Notes: generated by a model not told the origin, from the letters alone. A DNA stretch of 64,000 nt from Joostella atrarenae (GCF_021764745.1 NZ_JAETXX010000003.1:206178-270177); one strand, 5' to 3'. Positions 44,632 through 55,304 are shown, counted from the first letter of the stretch. Program-made: numbers and translations.

Positions 44632-45732
44632 ATGAAGTTATTTCGTTTCCTCTCCATTATTTCTATTGGAATTCTTTTAATACAATGCAAAGAAAATAAA
44701 AACACCTCCTCTGAAGCTGATAAAGATAACGCAGCTAATACTAAAACTTCAGAAAAACCCTCAGACATAAAAGCCCCAAAAGGAATGGTTTGGATTCCAG
44801 GAGGAAGTTACACTCAAGGAGCAAGAGCGAATGATAAATTTGCACTGAAACATGAAAACCCTGCACACCCTGTTTCTGTAAATGGTTTTTTTATGGACGA
44901 AACAGAAGTAACTAACAAAGAGTTCGCTAAGTTTATTAAAGAAACAGGATATGTTACTGTTGCTGAAAGACCTATAGAATGGGAAGAAATAAAAAAGCAA
45001 GTCCCTCCAGGAACACCTAGACCGCATGATTCTGTATTACGCCCTGGGTCTCTACTTTTTAAGAAAACTAAGAACAGCGTTCCTAATTTATATGACTTTT
45101 CTCAATGGTGGGAATGGAAAATTGGAGCCGATTGGAAACATCCAAAAGGACCAGACAGCTCTATTGAAGGTAAAGATGATTACCCAGTAGTACATATTGC
45201 ATATGAAGACGCAGTGGCTTACTGTGAATGGGCAGGAAGAAGACTTCCTACAGAAGCAGAATGGGAGTTTGCAGCAAATGGAGGCCTCCATGATAAAATG
45301 TACACTTGGGGAGACGACGATAGCAAACTAACAAAAAATGCAAATACTTGGACAGGAGAATTTCCTACTGAAAACACAGAAGTAGATGGATTTGAAAATA
45401 AAGCTCCTGTAAAATCTTTCCCTCCTAACTCTTATGGTTTATATGAAATAAGTGGAAATGTATGGGAATGGACACAAGATTGGTATAATGTTAATTATTA
45501 CAGTCAGGTTTTAGATAAAGGCGAAGTAAACAATCCTAAAGGTGCGACCGAGCCTTACAATCCAAACAATCCTTATGCAAGAGAAAAAGTTATAAAAGGA
45601 GGTTCTTTTTTATGTAGCGACACCTACTGTGCGAGTTACAGAATATCAGCGAGAATGGCTACTGCAATAGATTCTGGTCAAGAACACTTAGGTTTTAGAA
45701 CCGTAGCAACTCCAGAGATGCTATCTAAATAA
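44632..45732 (+). CDS. Formylglycine-generating enzyme (sulfatase-modifying factor), lipoprotein
   Basis: 366 residues with a lipobox (IGILLIQCKE, Cys19) and a low-complexity linker to about residue 48. The FGE-sulfatase domain follows: MVWIPGGSYTQGA, FFMDETEVTNKEFAKFI, YPVVHIAYEDAVAYCEWAG, RLPTEAEWEFAA, GLYEISGNVWEWTQDWY, and VIKGGSFLCSDTYCASYRIS. Cys328 and Cys333 sit where the catalytic cysteine pair of true FGEs lies, so this looks like an enzyme and not one of the many cysteine-less relatives. It oxidises the sulfatase Cys to formylglycine; lipidation would place it in the periplasm. It stands directly beside the island that carries two sulfatases. Confidence 0.88.
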   Translation: MKLFRFLSIISIGILLIQCKENKNTSSEADKDNAANTKTSEKPSDIKAPKGMVWIPGGSYTQGARANDKFALKHENPAHPVSVNGFFMDETEVTNKEFAKFIKETGYVTVAERPIEWEEIKKQVPPGTPRPHDSVLRPGSLLFKKTKNSVPNLYDFSQWWEWKIGADWKHPKGPDSSIEGKDDYPVVHIAYEDAVAYCEWAGRRLPTEAEWEFAANGGLHDKMYTWGDDDSKLTKNANTWTGEFPTENTEVDGFENKAPVKSFPPNSYGLYEISGNVWEWTQDWYNVNYYSQVLDKGEVNNPKGATEPYNPNNPYAREKVIKGGSFLCSDTYCASYRISARMATAIDSGQEHLGFRTVATPEMLSK

Positions 45733-45733
45733 A

Positions 45734-46210
45734 TTATTCTCCTAAAACCGTTATTACAGGTTTATGGAGAATCGAAAAATTACAGGAATTAGCTATAAAA
45801 CAGTATTCATTAGCTTTATGATGCAGTTTTATAGCTTTTTCTTTCATAGAAAGATCAGCTACCACTATTTTAGGGTTTAATGTAACTAGTGTAAACTTCC
45901 CCTTCCCGCCTACTTCCTCCTCCATTATTCCAGTAGCTTCATCTACATAATCTAACACCACAACTCCAGCGGTTGCGCAAAAATGTAAATACCATAACAT
46001 ATGGCAACTCGCTAAAGACGATAAAAATAAATCTTCAGGATTATGTTTCTCCTTATCTCCTCGAAATGCAGGATCTGATGAAGCCATAATTGTTGTTTTA
46101 TTTTTTACTGAAATGGAATGGCTTCGCTCGTAAGATTTATAATCAGTAGTCCCGTTTCCTTTATTTCCGATCCATTTAATTACAGCTGTATAATTATGTT
46201 TTTTCGACAT
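45734..46210 (-). CDS. OsmC/Ohr-family peroxide-related protein
   Basis: 158 residues. OsmC-family features are DPAFRGDKEKHNPEDLFLSSLASCHMLWYL, with the first conserved Cys, and a C-terminal HHKANEYCFIANSCNF segment carrying the second. Members reduce organic hydroperoxides. The gene is convergent with the formylglycine-generating enzyme (the two stop codons are adjacent) and divergent from rpiB. A housekeeping role is likely. Confidence 0.85.
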   Translation of the reverse strand: MSKKHNYTAVIKWIGNKGNGTTDYKSYERSHSISVKNKTTIMASSDPAFRGDKEKHNPEDLFLSSLASCHMLWYLHFCATAGVVVLDYVDEATGIMEEEVGGKGKFTLVTLNPKIVVADLSMKEKAIKLHHKANEYCFIANSCNFSILHKPVITVLGE

Positions 46211-46413
46211 CTAAAATTATATATGATAACCAAAAATACAATTATATTAAATAAGCACCATCAAGTAAAATTGATGTAATCATTATAATAAACCTTTAAT
46301 ATTTGTGTGCATATTACTATTTAATTAAACTATCGTTATATAAGTAAATAAAATTGCCTTAATCATTCAGAAATACTTAATTTTATATTTTCATAGCAGA
46401 AAATAAAACTTAG

Positions 46414-46881
46414 GTGAAAATAGGTATCGCAGCAGATCATGCAGGATTTGAAGTAAAAGAAGAATTAAAAAAACTTCTTACTAAATATAATTACGAATTT
46501 GAAGATTTTGGAGCGCATACTTATAATGCTACAGATGATTATTCAGATATAATCATTCCATTAGCCTTAGCTATTTCAGAAGGAAGAATAAAAAAAGGGA
46601 TTGCTATCTGCGGAAGCGGAGTTGGCGTTTCTATAGCTGCCAACAAGTTTGCGGGTGTTCGCGCAACATTAATTACAGAAAACTATTCTGCCCATCAAGG
46701 TGTAGAACATGATGATATGAATTTAATGTGTTTAGGTGGTAGAGTTATTGGTGTTTCTCTAATCTGGGAACTTACCGAAACTTTTATCAAAGCCGAATTC
46801 CAAGATGAAGAGCGTTTTAAAAGAAGGCTAAATAAAGTTTTAGCTATTGAAAAAGAAAATTTTAAAAAGAATAAACAATAG
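46414..46881 (+). CDS. rpiB: Ribose-5-phosphate isomerase B
   Basis: 155 residues with a GTG start (KIGIAADHAGFEVKEEL). RpiB/LacAB motifs are ADHAGFEVKE, IAICGSGVGVSIAANKFAGVRA and the segment GVEHDDMNLMCLGGRVIG. It interconverts ribose-5-P and ribulose-5-P. It is 3 bp upstream of gnd and heads a pentose-phosphate operon (rpiB-gnd-zwf-pgl). Confidence 0.85.
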   Translation: MKIGIAADHAGFEVKEELKKLLTKYNYEFEDFGAHTYNATDDYSDIIIPLALAISEGRIKKGIAICGSGVGVSIAANKFAGVRATLITENYSAHQGVEHDDMNLMCLGGRVIGVSLIWELTETFIKAEFQDEERFKRRLNKVLAIEKENFKKNKQ

Positions 46882-46884
46882 AAA

Positions 46885-48303
46885 TTGAATATGAAAAATT
46901 TTGACTTTGGTATCGTTGGTCTAGGAGTAATGGGAAGAAATTTGCTGTTAAATATGGCAGATCATAGCTTCTCTGTAGCTGGTTTGGATTTAGACCCAGA
47001 AAAGGCTGCTTCTTTAGAAAATGAAGCTGATGAGAAACATATCGTGAAAGGAACAACAGATGCGAAAGAATTTGTTCAGCTTATTGAAAAACCTAGAGCT
47101 ATTATGCTTCTAGTTCCTGCAGGTAAGCCTGTTGACAGTGTAATAGATAGTCTTTTACCACATTTGGAAGATGGAGATATTGTTGTAGATGGTGGTAATT
47201 CTTATTTTGAAGATACCAATAGAAGAGTAAAAGAGCTTGCAGATAAAGGAATTCATTTCTTCGGAATGGGAATCTCAGGTGGAGAAAAGGGAGCTCGTTT
47301 TGGTCCTAGTATGATGCCTGGAGGTAATGAGAGTGCTTACGAAAGACTACGTCCAATTTTTGAAGCTGTTGCTGCAAAAGTAGACGGAGAGCCATGTGTT
47401 ACATACCTTGGTCGTGGTTCCGCTGGAAACTATGTGAAAATGGTTCATAACGGAATTGAATATGCAATTATGCAATTGCTAGCAGAAACGTACGACCTTT
47501 TAAAACGTGGATATAACTTTACAGATGATGAAGTACAGAAAGTTTTTGAAGCTTGGAATAAAACTGAATTACAATCTTATTTAGTAGAAATTACAGCTGC
47601 TATTCTTAAAAAGGAAGATAATATTACTGGAGAGCGATTGGTAAGCCTTATTTCTGATACTGCAAAAGCAAAAGGAACAGGGAAATGGACTTCTCAAAGT
47701 GCAATGGATATACAGGCTCCTGTACCATCTATAGATCTTGCAGTAACAATGAGAGATATTTCAAAATATAAAGAAGAACGTATTAAAGCTTCAGAAATTT
47801 ATTCTTGGAATGGAAACCCTGAAGACATTAGCAAAGAAAATTTAGTAGCTCAGTTTAAAGATGCTTTCTACTTTGCAATGGTTACGATATATGCTCAAGG
47901 TATGGCACAGTTAACTATTGCTTCAAATGAATTTGATTACGGATTAAACTTAGATGAAGTAGCCAAAATATGGCGCGGTGGTTGTATTATTAGAGCTGCT
48001 GTTCTTGAAGATTTCAGAAAAGCGTATAAAGCAGATGCATCCTTACCTAATTTATTATTAGATAAAGGAATTTCTGATAAAGTGAATCCGCATCAAAAAG
48101 CAATGAGAGAAACAGTAAAAAGAGGAATAGATAAAGGAATTCCTATGTCTGTATTCAGTGCTACCTTATCTTATTTTGATGCCTATAAAAGTGAGGTGCT
48201 ACCAACCAATCTTATACAAGCACAAAGAGATTATTTTGGAGCTCACAAATACGAAAGAATAGATAAAGAAGGTATTTTCCACACAGAATGGGATGAAAAA
48301 TAA
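46885..48303 (+). CDS. gnd: 6-phosphogluconate dehydrogenase, decarboxylating
   Basis: 472 residues, normal length. NAD(P)-binding IVGLGVMGRNLLLNMADH, then FFGMGISGGEKGARFGPSMMPGG and KMVHNGIEYAIMQLLAE (catalytic Lys-His region), and RGGCIIRA near the C-terminus. It converts 6-phosphogluconate to ribulose-5-P, CO2 and NAD(P)H. It lies within the rpiB-gnd-zwf-pgl operon, 22 bp before zwf. The order places the enzymes in the reverse of the pathway. Confidence 0.94.
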   Translation: MNMKNFDFGIVGLGVMGRNLLLNMADHSFSVAGLDLDPEKAASLENEADEKHIVKGTTDAKEFVQLIEKPRAIMLLVPAGKPVDSVIDSLLPHLEDGDIVVDGGNSYFEDTNRRVKELADKGIHFFGMGISGGEKGARFGPSMMPGGNESAYERLRPIFEAVAAKVDGEPCVTYLGRGSAGNYVKMVHNGIEYAIMQLLAETYDLLKRGYNFTDDEVQKVFEAWNKTELQSYLVEITAAILKKEDNITGERLVSLISDTAKAKGTGKWTSQSAMDIQAPVPSIDLAVTMRDISKYKEERIKASEIYSWNGNPEDISKENLVAQFKDAFYFAMVTIYAQGMAQLTIASNEFDYGLNLDEVAKIWRGGCIIRAAVLEDFRKAYKADASLPNLLLDKGISDKVNPHQKAMRETVKRGIDKGIPMSVFSATLSYFDAYKSEVLPTNLIQAQRDYFGAHKYERIDKEGIFHTEWDEK

Positions 48304-48325
48304 CATTCTGTAAATTAAAAAAAAT

Positions 48326-49840
48326 ATGAAAACGAATAAAAAGGTAACCCCTACAGTAATTGTTATATTTGGAGGTACTGGAGATCTTGCTAAAAGAAAA
48401 CTGATTCCTGCATTTTACAATTTATTTATTGAAAATTGGATGCCTGAAAATTTCGCCATTTACGGGTTAGGAAGAACTGAGCTAAGTGACGATGAGTATC
48501 GAGAAAACCTACATGAAGGGTTAGTTGATTTCTCTAGAAGTGGTGCTCCAGATGATGAGCAGTGGAATAAATTCAAACAATCTCTTCATTATTTTACATC
48601 AAATATAAATGACGAAAAATCATATACGGAACTTCTAAAAAAAGTAGAAGCATGTGATGACGATTGGGGTGTAAGAGCAAATAGATTGTTCTATTTATCT
48701 GTATCTCCTAGATTTATTGAGAGTTCTACACAGAATATTAGTGGATCTGGCTTGGCATGTGATAAAACTAAAGATAGAATTATTATTGAAAAGCCTTTTG
48801 GATATGATAAAGCTTCCGCTGTAGAACTCAATCAAATGCTTACTAAAACATTTGATGAAGAACAGATTTTTAGAATTGATCACTATTTAGGAAAAGAAAC
48901 CGTACAAAACATCCTCGCTTTCCGTTTTGCGAACACTTTATTCGAACCACTTTGGAATAGAAACTATATCGATTCTGTACAAATAACGGTTGCCGAAGAA
49001 GTTGGTGTAGAAGATCGTGGCGGGTATTATGAAGGAGCTGGTGCATTGAGAGATATGATTCAAAACCACTTACTTCAGATTCTTTGTATGGTTGCAATGG
49101 AGCCACCTGCATCTTTTGATGCTGAAGAGATTCGTAGTAGAAAATACGACGCTCTAAAAGCCATCCGAAGAATAAAACCTGAAGAAGTACATCATTATGC
49201 TGTTCGTGGGCAATATGGAGAAGGCTGGATAAAAGGCGAAAAAGTTCCTGGATATAGAGATGAAAATGGAGTTGATAAAAAATCGAATACTGAAACGTAT
49301 GCAGCTATAAAATTCTATTTAGATAATTGGAGATGGCAAAACGTTCCTTTCTACTTAAGAACAGGTAAGCGTATGCAAGAAAAAACGTCTTCTATTACTA
49401 TTCAGTTTAAACCTGTTCCACATGCATCTTTTCCTGCTACACAAGTAGATAGCATCAAGCCAAATAGACTAACTATTAATATCCAACCACAAATGGATAT
49501 TAGACTTAGATTTATGACAAAACGTACAGGATTAGAAATGAATCTCAATCCTTCAGAAATGATTTTTGATTATGATACAGGGTCTAAACAAACTCCAGAA
49601 GCATACGAGACTTTATTATTGGATGCTATGGTTGGAGACACTACGCTCTTTATGAGATCTGATCAGATTGAGGAAGCTTGGGATGTAATCTCAACCATTC
49701 AAGAAGCATGGGAAAATAGAGATTCTTTAGACTTTCCAGATTATCCTGCAGGTAGCTGGGGACCAGAAACAGCCGAAGCATTAATTGCTCGAAACGGACA
49801 TGTTTGGGCTGTAAATAAACATACAAAAGATAAAAAATAA
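48326..49840 (+). CDS. zwf: Glucose-6-phosphate 1-dehydrogenase
   Basis: 504 residues. Rossmann start [21 protein letters not shown], the signature [15 protein letters not shown] with the catalytic His region, [21 protein letters not shown] and [15 protein letters not shown]. It oxidises glucose-6-P to 6-phosphogluconolactone. The stop is 2 bp before the start of pgl, which hydrolyses its product. Confidence 0.95.
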   Translation: MKTNKKVTPTVIVIFGGTGDLAKRKLIPAFYNLFIENWMPENFAIYGLGRTELSDDEYRENLHEGLVDFSRSGAPDDEQWNKFKQSLHYFTSNINDEKSYTELLKKVEACDDDWGVRANRLFYLSVSPRFIESSTQNISGSGLACDKTKDRIIIEKPFGYDKASAVELNQMLTKTFDEEQIFRIDHYLGKETVQNILAFRFANTLFEPLWNRNYIDSVQITVAEEVGVEDRGGYYEGAGALRDMIQNHLLQILCMVAMEPPASFDAEEIRSRKYDALKAIRRIKPEEVHHYAVRGQYGEGWIKGEKVPGYRDENGVDKKSNTETYAAIKFYLDNWRWQNVPFYLRTGKRMQEKTSSITIQFKPVPHASFPATQVDSIKPNRLTINIQPQMDIRLRFMTKRTGLEMNLNPSEMIFDYDTGSKQTPEAYETLLLDAMVGDTTLFMRSDQIEEAWDVISTIQEAWENRDSLDFPDYPAGSWGPETAEALIARNGHVWAVNKHTKDKK

Positions 49841-49842
49841 CA

Positions 49843-50568
49843 ATGGTTAAAGTATTTGAAAATACAGATAATTTAAATCAGAAATTAGCGACACTTTTTG
49901 TTGAAAAAGCTCAAGAAGCAATTGAGGCTAACGGTAAATTTACAGTTGCGTTAACTGGAGGTTCCTCTCCAGCGGGACTGCATCGTTTATTAGCTTCAGA
50001 TACCTATAAAAATAAAGTAGATTGGAATAAAACATATATTTTTTGGGGAGACGAACGTTGGGTTCCTTTAGATGATGAAAAGAGTAATGCTGGAGCTGCT
50101 TTTAAAGACTTCTTAAATAATATTCCTATTCCTGAAGGAAATGTGTTTCCTATGTGGAAAAAAGGTTTTGAGCCTGAAGCATACGCTAAAGAATATGAAA
50201 CGATTTTGGACAACCATTTAGAAGATGGTGATAAATTTGACCTTATTATTTTAGGAATGGGAGATGATGGCCATACAGCCTCATTGTTCCCAAATCAAGA
50301 AGTTATTCTTAAGGAAAAAGAAAAGAAAGTAGCTGCCTATTTTCTTGCACCTCAAGACATGTATAGAATTACACTTACAGCTCCGCTAATTAATAAAGCA
50401 AAACAAATTGTATTTATAGTTTTTGGAGAGAAAAAATCAAATGCACTTTATGAAGTAATAGAAGGAAAAAGTAATAGCAATTTATATCCTTCTCAACTTA
50501 TAAATAAAGGTAGTAAAAATGTAACTTGGATGGTAGATAAAGCTGCTGCCAGTAAGCTTAGTTTATAA
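49843..50568 (+). CDS. pgl: 6-phosphogluconolactonase
   Basis: 241 residues of the DevB/Pgl type: VALTGGSSPAGLHRLLAS, YIFWGDERWVPLDDEKSNAGAAF, LIILGMGDDGHTASLFP. It hydrolyses 6-phosphogluconolactone. It is the last gene of the pentose-phosphate operon, followed by a strong terminator shared with the convergent xylose operon. Confidence 0.93.
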   Translation: MVKVFENTDNLNQKLATLFVEKAQEAIEANGKFTVALTGGSSPAGLHRLLASDTYKNKVDWNKTYIFWGDERWVPLDDEKSNAGAAFKDFLNNIPIPEGNVFPMWKKGFEPEAYAKEYETILDNHLEDGDKFDLIILGMGDDGHTASLFPNQEVILKEKEKKVAAYFLAPQDMYRITLTAPLINKAKQIVFIVFGEKKSNALYEVIEGKSNSNLYPSQLINKGSKNVTWMVDKAAASKLSL

Positions 50569-50588
50569 AATTATATCTTTTTTATATA

Positions 50589-50620
50589 AAAACAGCCAAT
50601 ACTTTTGTATTGGCTGTTTT
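50589..50620. terminator. Bidirectional terminator between pgl and xylA
   Basis: AAAACAGCCAATAC (50589-50602) pairs perfectly with GTATTGGCTGTTTT (50607-50620) around a TTTT loop. A-run and T-run are on both sides, so it can serve both convergent transcripts. Confidence 0.88.
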
Positions 50621-50663
50621 CGTTCTAATCAATAAAAATCTACTAATCTAATTCTTTTACCAT

Positions 50664-51977
50664 TTAAAATGAGTTCGAAATAATTTGTTCGAATAATTCT
50701 TGCTTTCCACTTATTTGTTTAGGCTCCCCACTAGCCTTCGCTATCTCACTAAGCTGCTCTAATGAAAGCTCTTTATTTTCAAATTTCGCCCCGTTTCCAG
50801 TATCATAACTTTGGTAACGTTCTTTGCGTAATTTTTTATAGTCTGTATTTTCTAAAACGTGATCAGCACAAATAAGTCCACGAGCAAAAGCATCCATTCC
50901 AGAGATATGAGCGATGAATTTATCTTCTAAATCGGTTGAATTTCTTCTAACTTTTGCATCGAAATTTATTCCTCCTCCTTGGATTCCTCCTCCTTGGAGA
51001 ATTACCAACATCGCTTCTGTTATTTCGTAAAGGTTTAATGGAAACTGATCTGTATCCCATCCATTTTGATAATCTCCCCTATTCGCGTCTATACTTCCTA
51101 AGAGTCCATTATCTACCGCTACCTGAAGTTCATGCTCAAAAGTATGCCCGGCAAGCGTGGCATGATTCACCTCAATATTTAATTTAAAATCGTTTTGAAG
51201 TCCATATTTATTTATGAATCCGATAGAAGTCGCAGCATCAAAGTCATATTGGTGTTTAGTAGGCTCCATTGGTTTAGGCTCAATTAGAAAAGTTCCCTCA
51301 AAGCCTTGTTTTCTAGCATAATCTTTACAAATTGTCAAAAAATTCGCCAAGTGATCTTGCTCTCTACGCATGTCTGTATTGAGCAAACTCATGTATCCTT
51401 CTCTTCCTCCCCAAAAAACATAATTTTCACCACCAAGAGCTAAAGTAGCATCAATAGCTATTTTTGCTTGTGCTCCAGCATATGCCAACACATCAAAATT
51501 TGGATTTGTCGCTGCCCCGTTCATATATCGAGGATTACTAAATAAATTAGAAGTCCCCCACAGTAGTTTTATACCAGTATCTTCTTGCTTTTGTTTTGCA
51601 TAAGCTACCATTTCTTGAATTCGATTTTCAAATTCAGCTAATGTCGGAGCTTCGTCTACAACATCTACATCATGAAAACAATAGTAAGGTGTTCCAAGTT
51701 TAGCCATAAACTCAAAAGCAGCATCCATTTTATCTTTTGCTCTTCCAATGGCATCTTCTTTTGTATCCCATGCAAAAGTTTCGGTTGGAGCTCCAAAGGG
51801 ATCTCCTCCTTTATTATTGAACGTATGCCAATAAGCGGTAGCAAACCTTAAATGTTCTTTTAGTGTTTTTCCTCCTACAACACGATTTTCATCGTACCAT
51901 TTAAACGCTAAAGGGTTATCACTTTCTCTTCCTTCAAACTTAATTTTCTCGATATTCTTAAAAAATGTTGACTTCAT
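50664..51977 (-). CDS. xylA: D-xylose isomerase
   Basis: 437 residues. Class II xylose isomerase features: [35 protein letters not shown] with the catalytic His, [71 protein letters not shown], and [20 protein letters not shown] for metal binding. It converts xylose to xylulose. It is the last gene of the xylE-xylB-xylA operon. Xylose released by the GH39/GH3 enzymes of the island would enter here. Confidence 0.96.
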   Translation of the reverse strand: MKSTFFKNIEKIKFEGRESDNPLAFKWYDENRVVGGKTLKEHLRFATAYWHTFNNKGGDPFGAPTETFAWDTKEDAIGRAKDKMDAAFEFMAKLGTPYYCFHDVDVVDEAPTLAEFENRIQEMVAYAKQKQEDTGIKLLWGTSNLFSNPRYMNGAATNPNFDVLAYAGAQAKIAIDATLALGGENYVFWGGREGYMSLLNTDMRREQDHLANFLTICKDYARKQGFEGTFLIEPKPMEPTKHQYDFDAATSIGFINKYGLQNDFKLNIEVNHATLAGHTFEHELQVAVDNGLLGSIDANRGDYQNGWDTDQFPLNLYEITEAMLVILQGGGIQGGGINFDAKVRRNSTDLEDKFIAHISGMDAFARGLICADHVLENTDYKKLRKERYQSYDTGNGAKFENKELSLEQLSEIAKASGEPKQISGKQELFEQIISNSF

Positions 51978-52003
51978 TTTTGCTTATTATTAATGTTGTT
52001 ATT

Positions 52004-53488
52004 CTATTTTATATGGTTTTTCCAATCTTGATATACTTCTTGATGTTGAGCTACCAAATCTGGTTTTGGTTCAATTCGTTCTAAACATTCCAGCCCATTA
52101 AAAGCAGCTTCTAGAGTAGAAAAATATCCATAACCATAGGCTGCCCCTCTTGCAGCACCTTCCGCTCCAGAAGTATTGTATAATTCTAAAGTAGTATTTG
52201 TTGTATTTGCAAAGATTTCTCTAAATACTGGGTTCAAAAATAAATTTGCTTTTCCTGCCTTAACTACCTTTCCTTCTACTCCAACATTCCTCATTATTTC
52301 GAATCCATAATTCAAGGCAAAAACAATTCCTTCACAGGCAGCTCTAACTATATCTGGTGTTTTGTGGATATTAAAATTTAATCCTTCTATCCCAGACATA
52401 GCAGGTTTATTATTAAAAATTCTCTCTACTCCATTTCCAAATGGATAAAACCTGAGTCCTTTACTGCCAATTTCACTTTTGGAAGCCAATTCGTTTAACC
52501 TATCGTAATCAATAAGATTTTTCGAATCTTCAGACAGTGTTTTTCTTAACCATTGGTAAAGAATTCCTGAACCATTAATACAAACCATTACTCCATTTCT
52601 TTTTTCTTCTGAAGTATTATTTACATGTAAAAATGTATTAACTCTATTATTTTCATCGTAATCATCAGTATCACTAACCCCATATACTACTGCGGAAGTA
52701 CCTGCCGTTGCAGCAATTTCTCCAGGATTTAAAACATTTAAAGACAAAGCATTATTTGGCTGATCTCCCGCTCTATAATTTATTTGTACATCGTGAGATA
52801 ACCCCAATTCTGAAGCAACCTCTTTATTTATCACCGATTGCTTACCAAAATTTGAAACGATCTCTGGAATAATTTCTTCTGAAATCTCCATGGCATCCAA
52901 TACCTCAGTCGCCAATCTATTCTCCTTAAAATTCCATAAAGCTGCTTCTGACAATCCTGAGGTACTAATTTGTGCCACCCTTGATAGTTTAGCAGCTATA
53001 TAGTCTCCAGGAAGCATCATAAACTTGGCTTTTGCATATATCTCTGGCTGATTATCTTTTACCCATTTCAATTTTGAAGCCGTAAAATTACCTGGACTTC
53101 CAAGAATTTGCTCTTGGCAAGCTTCCGCCCCTATTTCATTGTATATAGCATCTCCAATAGGTGCTGCCCTACTATCACACCAAATAATTGAAGATCGAAC
53201 AGGCTTTAAATTTTCATCCGTTAAAACCAATCCATGCATTTGATAAGCAATTCCTATTCCCTTAATATTAGATATAGCTATCTTATGTTCCGTTTTTAAC
53301 TTCGAGATTCCCTCTTTTACATATTGCCACCACATCTCTGGATCTTGTTCTGCCCAACCATGTTTTGGCGCATTCATTTCTAACTCAAAATCGGGCACAG
53401 AAATCGATGCAATACACTTTTCTGTTTCCGTATCTAATACAGATAACTTTATCGATGAACTTCCTAAATCTATTCCTAAAAAAAACAT
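52004..53488 (-). CDS. xylB: Xylulokinase
   Basis: 494 residues, FGGY kinase family: LGIDLGSSSIKLSVLD phosphate-1 motif, IGIAYQMHGLVLTDE, GDQPNNALSLNVLNPGEIAATAGTSA (catalytic Asp in the GDQ motif), and VVKAGKANLFLNPVFREI. It phosphorylates xylulose to xylulose-5-P. Spacing is 9 bp from xylE and 26 bp to xylA. Confidence 0.94.
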   Translation of the reverse strand: MFFLGIDLGSSSIKLSVLDTETEKCIASISVPDFELEMNAPKHGWAEQDPEMWWQYVKEGISKLKTEHKIAISNIKGIGIAYQMHGLVLTDENLKPVRSSIIWCDSRAAPIGDAIYNEIGAEACQEQILGSPGNFTASKLKWVKDNQPEIYAKAKFMMLPGDYIAAKLSRVAQISTSGLSEAALWNFKENRLATEVLDAMEISEEIIPEIVSNFGKQSVINKEVASELGLSHDVQINYRAGDQPNNALSLNVLNPGEIAATAGTSAVVYGVSDTDDYDENNRVNTFLHVNNTSEEKRNGVMVCINGSGILYQWLRKTLSEDSKNLIDYDRLNELASKSEIGSKGLRFYPFGNGVERIFNNKPAMSGIEGLNFNIHKTPDIVRAACEGIVFALNYGFEIMRNVGVEGKVVKAGKANLFLNPVFREIFANTTNTTLELYNTSGAEGAARGAAYGYGYFSTLEAAFNGLECLERIEPKPDLVAQHQEVYQDWKNHIK

Positions 53489-53497
53489 AGCTATACT

Positions 53498-55129
53498 TTA
53501 ATTAATTTTTGACTCTATAGGGCCATCTGCTTCCCAAATACTTTCCATTTCTTCTAATGTCTTTCCCTTTGTCTCAGGAACAAATTCCCATATAAATAAA
53601 GCCGATAAAACTGCCATAATTCCATAAATCCAATACGCGAAACCATGATTAAATAGCTCATTTAAATGTGAATTATTATTCATCATTGGGAATGTCCAAG
53701 AAACTACAAGGTTTGCTAACCATTGTACAGCAACAGCTACTGCCATTACACCTTTAATTTTATTTGGAAAAATCTCAGAAAGCAAAACCCATGTAACAGG
53801 ACCCCAAGAAATTGCAAATGCTGCTATATAAAGTAACATAAGTAACAGTGCTGCAATACCACTGTTATCAGCGTATAGAACAGTTCCTAACCCAAGCATA
53901 CTTATTGCCATAAAAATACTTCCGATAATCATTAACTTTTTCCTTCCGAAATTATCAACTGTAAACATGGCTACTACAGTAAACAAAAGGTTTATAGCTC
54001 CTACAATAATTGTTTGCATCATTGAAGCATCTGTTTCCATTCCCATCCCTTTAAAAATTTCAGGAGCGTAATAAAGGACCACATTTATCCCTACGAATTG
54101 CTGAAAAATTGAAAGTAAAAGTCCTATAATTATTATACCCCATCCATAGCTGAGCCATGGTGCTTTTTTTGTGTTGAATGATTTTTTTATGTCTTCTAAA
54201 ATCTCTGAAGCTCTTGAAGAACCATTATATTTTGTCAATACAGAAATAGCGGATTCCTCATTCCCTTTTAAAACTTGAAAGCGAGGTGTTTTTGGGACGA
54301 TCATTAACAAGAAGAAAAATAACGTTGCAGGAATACATTCAGATAAAAACATATATCTCCAACCTATTGTGTCTACCCATACATCCTCTTTTCCTTTGAT
54401 GATAAAATAGTTTACAAAATAAACCACCAACATTCCACTAACAATTGCTAGCTGATTACATGAAACTAATTTTCCCCTCATATTCGCTGGGGCCATTTCT
54501 GCAATATATAATGGCGCTAACATACTAGCTAGACCAACGCCAACTCCACCAATAATTCTATAAATTATAAAAGTTGTAAGGTTTCCTGCCATTAAAAAGG
54601 GTAATTTTTCTGGATACGCAGAACCAAGTGCAGATATAATAAATAAAAGTGCGGCTACAATTAAACCATTCCTTCGACCTATAGAATTTGCAATTCTATC
54701 TCCAACAGCAGCCCCTATAATACATCCTACCAGTGCACTACTTACCATAAATCCTAGAATTGAATTTCCTAAATTCTCAGATAATTCATTTGGCATTGAT
54801 AAAAAATTAGAATACAGCAAACCTCCAATTAATATAAAAGAAACTATTAAGATAGCTAATGCTGTTGTTTTCTTAAAGAATTTGAAAATAAAAGAACTAA
54901 ACAGTGCGAAAATTACCAGTGTACAAATAGTTATAACACTTTTAAATTCTATTATGGCTTCTGTTGCTAAATTGGCGTTGTCTGATAATGGTGCTACAAA
55001 ATAGTTTCGTAACCCTCCTACTGCGCCAGAGATTACTGCCGTATCATACCCGAAAAGTAATCCTCCGAGACTAGCAACTGCAGTAATTAAGTAAACATTA
55101 CTAGTTTTTTGGTTAGTTTGATTGCTCAT
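53498..55129 (-). CDS. xylE: D-xylose:proton symporter (MFS sugar porter)
   Basis: 543 residues with about 12 membrane segments. Sugar-porter motifs: ITAVASLGGLLFGYDTAVISGA, IGAAVGDRIANSIGRRNG, RIIGGVGVGLASMLAPLYIAEM, QQFVGINVVLYYAPEIF, FVPETKGKTLEEME. A longer loop after the first segment (about residues 40-85, with an extra hydrophobic stretch) is a known feature of XylE-like porters of Bacteroidota. It imports xylose. First gene of the operon; a 17-bp palindrome lies just before the start. Confidence 0.9.
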   Translation of the reverse strand: MSNQTNQKTSNVYLITAVASLGGLLFGYDTAVISGAVGGLRNYFVAPLSDNANLATEAIIEFKSVITICTLVIFALFSSFIFKFFKKTTALAILIVSFILIGGLLYSNFLSMPNELSENLGNSILGFMVSSALVGCIIGAAVGDRIANSIGRRNGLIVAALLFIISALGSAYPEKLPFLMAGNLTTFIIYRIIGGVGVGLASMLAPLYIAEMAPANMRGKLVSCNQLAIVSGMLVVYFVNYFIIKGKEDVWVDTIGWRYMFLSECIPATLFFFLLMIVPKTPRFQVLKGNEESAISVLTKYNGSSRASEILEDIKKSFNTKKAPWLSYGWGIIIIGLLLSIFQQFVGINVVLYYAPEIFKGMGMETDASMMQTIIVGAINLLFTVVAMFTVDNFGRKKLMIIGSIFMAISMLGLGTVLYADNSGIAALLLMLLYIAAFAISWGPVTWVLLSEIFPNKIKGVMAVAVAVQWLANLVVSWTFPMMNNNSHLNELFNHGFAYWIYGIMAVLSALFIWEFVPETKGKTLEEMESIWEADGPIESKIN

Positions 55130-55142
55130 TAATGGTCGTTTA

Positions 55143-55159
55143 AACTATATCTTATAGTT
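55143..55159. promoter_or_regulatory. 17-bp palindrome upstream of xylE, candidate operator
   Basis: AACTATA-TCT-TATAGTT is a perfect inverted repeat 14 bp upstream of the xylE start codon and between the divergent xylE and Nudix-regulator genes. A binding site for that regulator is a reasonable guess but is not shown. Confidence 0.45.
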
Positions 55160-55236
55160 AATTTGACTACAATACTAATTAAATATTTTTATTATATCAA
55201 AATTTTACTCATAAAAATAAATAATTAGCAATAATT

Positions 55237-55269
55237 TTTGACGTAAGATGACATATAGAAATAATTTTG
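55237..55269 (+). promoter_or_regulatory. Bacteroidota-type promoter for the Nudix-like regulator
   Basis: TTTG (55237-55240), a 21-bp spacer, then TAATTTTG (55262-55269), an exact fit to the TTTG / TAnnTTTG consensus. It ends 35 bp before the start codon at 55305. Confidence 0.75.
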
Positions 55270-55304
55270 TATTTATGCATTAAGAACTAATCACCTTTTA
55301 AAAA

